Shown one piece after another: positions 59,919-64,000 of a stretch of 64,000 bases of DNA. How positions within the stretch are numbered: the first letter of the stretch is position 1; each line of letters opens with the position of its first letter. The stretch is from DATBGO01 sp050011895 (GTDB lineage Bacteria; Actinomycetota; Actinomycetes; Streptosporangiales; Streptosporangiaceae), in contig JBEKIF010000014.1 of the NCBI GenBank assembly GCA_050011895.1, positions 1-64,000 of the forward strand, read 5' to 3'. The translations under genes and the position numbers were made by a program. Below the pieces are notes generated by a model. It was not told the DNA's origin, searched no databases, and saw only the letters and a program-made list of their open reading frames with translations.

Positions 59919-61208
59919 TTACCGGCTGGGGCCTTCCTCGAGGGCTGGCTCCTCCTGGTAGTCGCTCGCGATATCGACGGCGACGCTCTCCGGGCGGAAG
60001 CCCGGGTCCAGCCGCACCAGGTCCCATTCGTTGATCCAGGCCCGCACGTACTGCCGCATCCGGGTGGCTCCGAGCCGTTCCAGGCCGGGCACGTCTGGCG
60101 GATTCCAGCCGAACGCATCGCCATGCAGTCCCTTGAGCGTCGCGTAGGCGCGGTCCAGCTCGGCATCATCGGGCGGCTCTAGCAGCAGCATCTCGTGCTC
60201 GATGTGGCGCATCCCGATCTCGGCGAGCGCCGCTATCTCATCCCACTCCGCCAGCTGTTTCGCCCTCAGCCGCATGGGGATCTGGGTGTGATCGTCCTTG
60301 CCGGTCAGGACCGCCGCCTCAAAGTCGTCGGTCATCGCAAATACGCCGATGAGCGGCAGCGGGTCGGTCTTCCCGCCGCCAAGCCATCTCGCCAGCTCGG
60401 CATAGGAGCGGCCGCGCTGGAGCAGCGAGTACCGGCCGATCAGCTCGACCTCGTCGAAGAGAATCACCCAGCCAGCTCGGCCAGCCGCCCGCAGCAGCCG
60501 GGCGGCGAACCGGAACCGCTGCCGAGCTAGGTCCCTGGCGGTGACCGGAGTGAAGCTGAATAGCCCGGCCGCGCCGACCGACCGCAGGGCGCGCCGCAGG
60601 TCGGGCATCCGCAGCGGGTCGCCGCCCCAGAACCGCACGAGGGCGTCCACGGTCTCGTCGCTGCCGGGCAGCTCGCCGCCGCGGAGCCGCTCATGGCACA
60701 GGAGGGTCGCCGCAAAACGCTCGTCCAAGCCGCTCGCCGGGGAGTTCACCCAGCGGCTCAGCTCCGCGTAGCGCGGCGTGTCAGGGTCGAGCGACCCAGC
60801 GGCGTCCTCGAGCACGCCATGCGCGCGCCCGGGATCCCGGGCGCCCTGGATCGCTGCCCTGAAGGTCTTGACGGGGTCGTGCAGCGGGGTTTCCTTGCTG
60901 ATCACCACCGTGCTGATGACGAAACCTCCGGAAGACGCAAGATGACCCAGATGCGTGAGCAGGTGGCTCTTTCCCGCGCCGAAGCCGCCGCCGATCAGCA
61001 GGCCTGACGCCGCGGCGGCGGCCGCCCCCATCTCGCGGTCCCGCTCGAGCAAGGCGGTGAACCGGTCCTCCGCCTCTGGCTGCCCCGAGCCGAGCACGGC
61101 GACCGCGTCGGAACTTGGCACACCCGATCGCAGCGCTTCGACCGCCCGGCGGCGGCCGACCAGCTCCGTAGTCATGATGGCCGGGGGCGTAACGGCCCGG
61201 GGCGTCAT
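59919..61208 (-). CDS. BrxD/DUF2791-like P-loop ATPase
   Basis: A 429-residue AAA-type ATPase. ELVGRRRAVEALRSGVPSSD opens the protein, Walker A is LLIGGGFGAGKSHLL (about 89-103) and ISKETPLHDPVKTFRAAIQG follows. Walker B is WVILFDEVELIGRYS (about 245). Sequence and layout match the BREX-type DUF2791 (BrxD/BrxC-like) ATPases, which in BREX type 2 accompany an Lhr-like helicase. Here there is no PglX/PglZ gene in view. It is the last gene of a three-gene minus-strand operon, overlapping the preceding gene by 4 bp (ATGA). It may start at the second ATG near MTTELVG. Confidence 0.75.
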   Translation of the reverse strand: MTPRAVTPPAIMTTELVGRRRAVEALRSGVPSSDAVAVLGSGQPEAEDRFTALLERDREMGAAAAAASGLLIGGGFGAGKSHLLTHLGHLASSGGFVISTVVISKETPLHDPVKTFRAAIQGARDPGRAHGVLEDAAGSLDPDTPRYAELSRWVNSPASGLDERFAATLLCHERLRGGELPGSDETVDALVRFWGGDPLRMPDLRRALRSVGAAGLFSFTPVTARDLARQRFRFAARLLRAAGRAGWVILFDEVELIGRYSLLQRGRSYAELARWLGGGKTDPLPLIGVFAMTDDFEAAVLTGKDDHTQIPMRLRAKQLAEWDEIAALAEIGMRHIEHEMLLLEPPDDAELDRAYATLKGLHGDAFGWNPPDVPGLERLGATRMRQYVRAWINEWDLVRLDPGFRPESVAVDIASDYQEEPALEEGPSR

Positions 61209-62224
61209 GCCACCGCCTCCAGCCGAACCTCGAGCCGGACCAGCGCGGCGAACGGGTTGGCGCGGCGCCGGTCACGAACCTCGTCCGCGACGCGGAGCTG
61301 GAGGGCGGCGTAAGCGGGCAGGCCGCGCGCCTCGTCGGTCATCAGTTCCGGCGGCACCACCGCGACCACCAGAATGCCCCGCAGTTCGTCGGTGGCGTCG
61401 ATGAACTGACGGAGCACCTCGTAGGCGTCGAGCACCGCGGCCTTCGAGTAATAGAAACCAGACCTTTCCTCGGCCGGGGGGCGGCGCGCCTCGGCAATCC
61501 TGGCGTAGTCGATATGCACGACCAGCCCGCGCTGACCTGCCGCCAGCAGCAGCGCGGCGGCAGAGGAGAACATGGCCCGGGCGTTGTGCCGGCCGATCCG
61601 GCTGTAGATCAGCGCCGACCTGAGCGGGGTGATCGACAGCAGTTCGCCGCGCAGCCAGCCGAGCACCGCGTCGTGCTCTGCCGCGTCGACGTCGCCGGCT
61701 CCGAGCTGCGCCTGCGCGAGCCGCAACATGGCCCGGCCCATCTCCGGGGCGATCACCGGATCCCCGAGCATGCTGCGCTCGAGCAGCCTGCGGATGCTCC
61801 GGTAGAGCTCCCTGACGTCAACGTCGTAGTGGCGGGCGACTTCAGCCACCACAAGCCGGCTCTCCTCGGGAACGGCGAAGCCAGCGGCGTCATAGGCGGC
61901 CCGCACCACGGCCGCTGCTAGCTGCTCCCAGTCGACGGCCCGGGCGATCGCGAAGAACGCCTGATCAATCATGTGCACCCGGGTCGTCTCCGCGGAAACG
62001 CTGGCGAACTGGGCCCCGTGCCCCGCCGCAGCCGAGGCCAGCGCTGACGCCAGCCGATCCGCGGCACCGCCGTCGCCGACCACTGCCACCTTGACCGCCG
62101 CCCCGCCCGCCGGCAGGTAGTCCCTCACATACTCATTGGCCAGGAAGCTGGCATAGTCGTCGACCTTGAGAACGCCTCCGCCCAGAACGCCGCCCGGCGG
62201 CGCGGTCTGACCCACGACACTCAT
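61205..62224 (-). CDS. DUF2791-related protein with degenerate P-loop
   Basis: A 339-residue protein resembling the partner ATPase in order: VDDYASFLANEYVRDYL, then VKVAVVGDGGAADRLASALA in the place of Walker A, but lacking the Gly-Lys-Ser/Thr, and later RGLVVHIDYARIAEARRP where Walker B would be (a lone Asp). It probably cannot hydrolyse ATP and may act as a regulatory or structural subunit. It begins at ATG 62224 overlapping the upstream stop by 4 bp, and its end overlaps the ATPase start, so all three proteins are translationally coupled. Confidence 0.65.
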   Translation of the reverse strand: MSVVGQTAPPGGVLGGGVLKVDDYASFLANEYVRDYLPAGGAAVKVAVVGDGGAADRLASALASAAAGHGAQFASVSAETTRVHMIDQAFFAIARAVDWEQLAAAVVRAAYDAAGFAVPEESRLVVAEVARHYDVDVRELYRSIRRLLERSMLGDPVIAPEMGRAMLRLAQAQLGAGDVDAAEHDAVLGWLRGELLSITPLRSALIYSRIGRHNARAMFSSAAALLLAAGQRGLVVHIDYARIAEARRPPAEERSGFYYSKAAVLDAYEVLRQFIDATDELRGILVVAVVPPELMTDEARGLPAYAALQLRVADEVRDRRRANPFAALVRLEVRLEAVA

Positions 62225-63015
62225 CGCGACACCTGCCCGCCGAACGACACGCCCCAATACCGCTGCTGCTGCCCGGTGCGGGCAACCGTCGTCAGCACGC
62301 CGCCGGTCCTGGTGCCGCTGCTGGCGTGCCAGCGCAGCGTCCGCCCATCCCGCGTCTGCCGTGCCCCCGCCTGATCGAGCAGGTAAAGATCCCGGGCGAA
62401 CTCGGGCCGCGTGTACTCCCGGGCCTGGCCGGGCAGCAGCGTGAGCACCGCCCAGATGTCCGTCAGGCGCGCCACCGTGTCCGGCTTCTTACCGGCCCGG
62501 GCGACTACCAGGTCGTAGCCGCCGGCCACGCTCTCCAGGAACTGATCGGCGCGGAATCGGGGCGGCCGCTGCTGGGTCGCCCCCAGCAATCCGACCAGGA
62601 CCGATGGCCGAAGCCGTCGCTCCCGGCGCCGGTCAACCTCGATCACCGCATCGGCGGGCAAGACCCGGACGATCGATGGATAGCACAGCATCCGGTCATC
62701 CTCCTCGACCATCGCCACGCCACGTTCAGCCGCCATGGCGAGCAACTCCTTGGCGTAGTCGCCTGAAGCGAGGTACGCGGCGTCGTCGAAGTCGAACGAC
62801 GCCGTTACCTGCTGCACCGTGGTCGAAAGCCCGGCGGCGGCAGCGGCCGCCGCGTCGAGCGCGCGGCGAAGCTCGCGTACCTGCCCGCTGGCGGCGGCCG
62901 CCCTGGCCTTACGCAACTCCCTCGTCAGGCCTGCTGCCGACTTCAGCGCATCCTCCGCGCCGCCCTGCGTGTTGCTCAGCGCAGATTCGAAACTTGTCAA
63001 TGACTCCACTGGCAC
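62221..63015 (-). CDS. uncharacterised protein, first gene of the ATPase operon
   Basis: A 264-residue protein without recognised family. Residues 1-65 form an Ala-rich coiled coil (ALKSAAGLTRELRKARAAAA, then SGQVRELRRALDAAAAAAAG). A central domain (RMLCYPSIVRVLPADAVIEV, then RLRPSVLVGLLGATQQRPPR) and the C-terminal FARDLYLLDQAGARQTRDGR look like alternating strands and helices. GAGGAG precedes GTG 63015. Strict coupling to the two ATPase-related genes suggests it is the adaptor or effector of the set. Confidence 0.65.
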   Translation of the reverse strand: MPVESLTSFESALSNTQGGAEDALKSAAGLTRELRKARAAAASGQVRELRRALDAAAAAAAGLSTTVQQVTASFDFDDAAYLASGDYAKELLAMAAERGVAMVEEDDRMLCYPSIVRVLPADAVIEVDRRRERRLRPSVLVGLLGATQQRPPRFRADQFLESVAGGYDLVVARAGKKPDTVARLTDIWAVLTLLPGQAREYTRPEFARDLYLLDQAGARQTRDGRTLRWHASSGTRTGGVLTTVARTGQQQRYWGVSFGGQVSR

Positions 63016-63371
63016 GCTCCTCAGAACTCCCCTGGGCAGTTGAGATTAGCGTGCGATGCCGACACGCGGGCCTGAGGTACAAATGCCGCTGCAACATGCG
63101 CCAGCGCCGTCACTCCGGCGAGGGAGTGAACATGGCCCTCAGCGAGACGTCGCTATCCACCGGCCGGGCCCGGCGAGCCGGGTGAATTGCGCTGCGGGTG
63201 AGCTCATGACCGCAGTCCTTCCACGCTGGCCGCCGCCTCAGTGGCGGGCGGCTGGTATCCGGTGACCTGATGGATCTCGACGCCATCGGGACCGCCGAGC
63301 AGCGCCGCGCCGCAAACTCCCCGGCTCGCTCCGGGGCACCCCGGCTCGCTGAGCGGGCTGCCGGCGGCAGA
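63016..63371. other. intergenic upstream of the ATPase operon
   Basis: About 356 bp between the ATPase operon start and the carbonic anhydrase stop. Both strands have open frames without credible starts or domains. The operon promoter must lie here, but no box is evident. Confidence 0.35.
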
Positions 63372-63950
63372 TCAGGACGCCAGGCCTGCCTTGGTCGCGT
63401 CGGGTACCTCGATGAGAAGCCCGGTGGCCACGTCGTAGATGTAGCCGTAGACCGGGATAGTCGCGGGGACGAGGGGATGAGCGCGGATCCGGCTGACATC
63501 CTCGACGACGCTCTGCTCGTTGTCGGTGATCGTGAGCCAGTCGATGTAGTTGGCTTCGGCCGAGCCGGGCCCGGTCCCGACATCCGTGAAGCCATCCGCG
63601 CCGAGCTGCGCGGTCTCCAGGCTGCTGGCGAGCAGGCGACGGATCACCTCGTCGGTGAAGAACTCCATGCCGCAGTTGGTGTGGTGGATGACGAACCACT
63701 CCTTGGTGCCGAGCAGCTTGTAGGAGATGACGAGCGAGCGGATCGCGTCGTCGCTGGCCCGGCCGCCTGCGTTGCGGATGACGTGGGCATCGCCCTCGCG
63801 GAGCCCGGCGTACTTGGCGGGGTCAAGCCTGGCGTCCATGCAGGTGAGGATCGCGAAGCCACGGGCAGGCGGGAGTGCGAGGTCAGCCTTGGAACCAAAC
63901 GAGTTCGCGTACTCCTCGTTGGACCGCAGGACTTCATCGCGGACAGACAT
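63372..63950 (-). CDS. beta-class carbonic anhydrase
   Basis: A 192-residue beta-carbonic anhydrase (small actinobacterial/plant-type clade), interconverting CO2 and bicarbonate at a zinc. The zinc ligands are Cys in FAILTCMDARLDP, with the adjacent Asp-Arg dyad, and His/Cys in VIHHTNCGMEFF. VIRNAGGRASDDAIRSLVIS completes the active site. GGAGGAGG precedes ATG 63950. It appears monocistronic. Confidence 0.95.
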   Translation of the reverse strand: MSVRDEVLRSNEEYANSFGSKADLALPPARGFAILTCMDARLDPAKYAGLREGDAHVIRNAGGRASDDAIRSLVISYKLLGTKEWFVIHHTNCGMEFFTDEVIRRLLASSLETAQLGADGFTDVGTGPGSAEANYIDWLTITDNEQSVVEDVSRIRAHPLVPATIPVYGYIYDVATGLLIEVPDATKAGLAS

Positions 63951-64000
63951 GCGCTGCCTCCTCCATAGTTTTGCGCAGCTACTTACCTATTTTACAGATC

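Overview
The window is GC-rich (roughly 70%) with GTG and TTG starts, long GC-skewed shadow frames, XRE/DUF5753 regulators paired with DUF397 proteins, an RPF-like protein, a large Lhr helicase and a GlsB-type stress protein. This fits a filamentous or soil actinobacterium (Streptosporangiales/Streptomyces-like). The genus cannot be fixed from the sequence alone.

0-4.2 kb is a worn accessory patch. It has an intact tRNA-Thr, a decayed IS630 transposase abutting an integrase tail, a lipoprotein and a membrane protein in AT-richer DNA, a 5'-half copy of the tRNA locus, and two truncated genes. 4.2-13.8 kb holds housekeeping-like genes: a Pat-type GNAT/acyl-CoA-synthetase fusion, MsrB, a MurA with Asp in place of the fosfomycin-target Cys, DUF2332, an RPF-like protein and a methyltransferase. 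14-29 kb has an XRE/DUF397 pair, a ROK kinase, an SPFH protein, an enoyl-CoA hydratase, a secreted S53 peptidase, an acetate/propionate uptake and activation pair (SatP-like transporter plus PrpE-type synthetase), small membrane stress proteins and a methyltransferase.

29.5-33.6 kb is a defence locus: a PD-(D/E)XK nuclease-DUF2075 helicase fusion divergent from an NgoMIV-like restriction enzyme and a C5-cytosine methyltransferase. 34-45 kb contains two copies, 9 kb apart, of a block carrying two tiny overlapping ORFs and followed by tandem repeats. Between them are a CGNR regulator with a divergent EamA exporter, and an IclR-controlled cluster (phosphoesterase, APC permease, nucleotidyltransferase-fold protein, creatininase-family amidase, aminotransferase). 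A second copy of the nucleotidyltransferase, with only the tail of its permease, follows the second block.

45-57.8 kb has an SGNH hydrolase, a LamG lipoprotein, a ParA/RHH pair with palindromic sites, a secreted beta-helix protein, an NlpC/P60-like protein and Lhr. 57.8-64 kb has a second XRE/DUF397 pair and a tightly coupled three-gene operon: a BrxD/DUF2791-like ATPase, a partner with a degenerate P-loop, and a protein of unknown family. A beta-carbonic anhydrase follows. That operon, about 2 kb from the Lhr helicase, is my best candidate for an undescribed system, because BREX type 2 also pairs a DUF2791 ATPase with an Lhr-like helicase. The duplicated small-ORF block is the second candidate.
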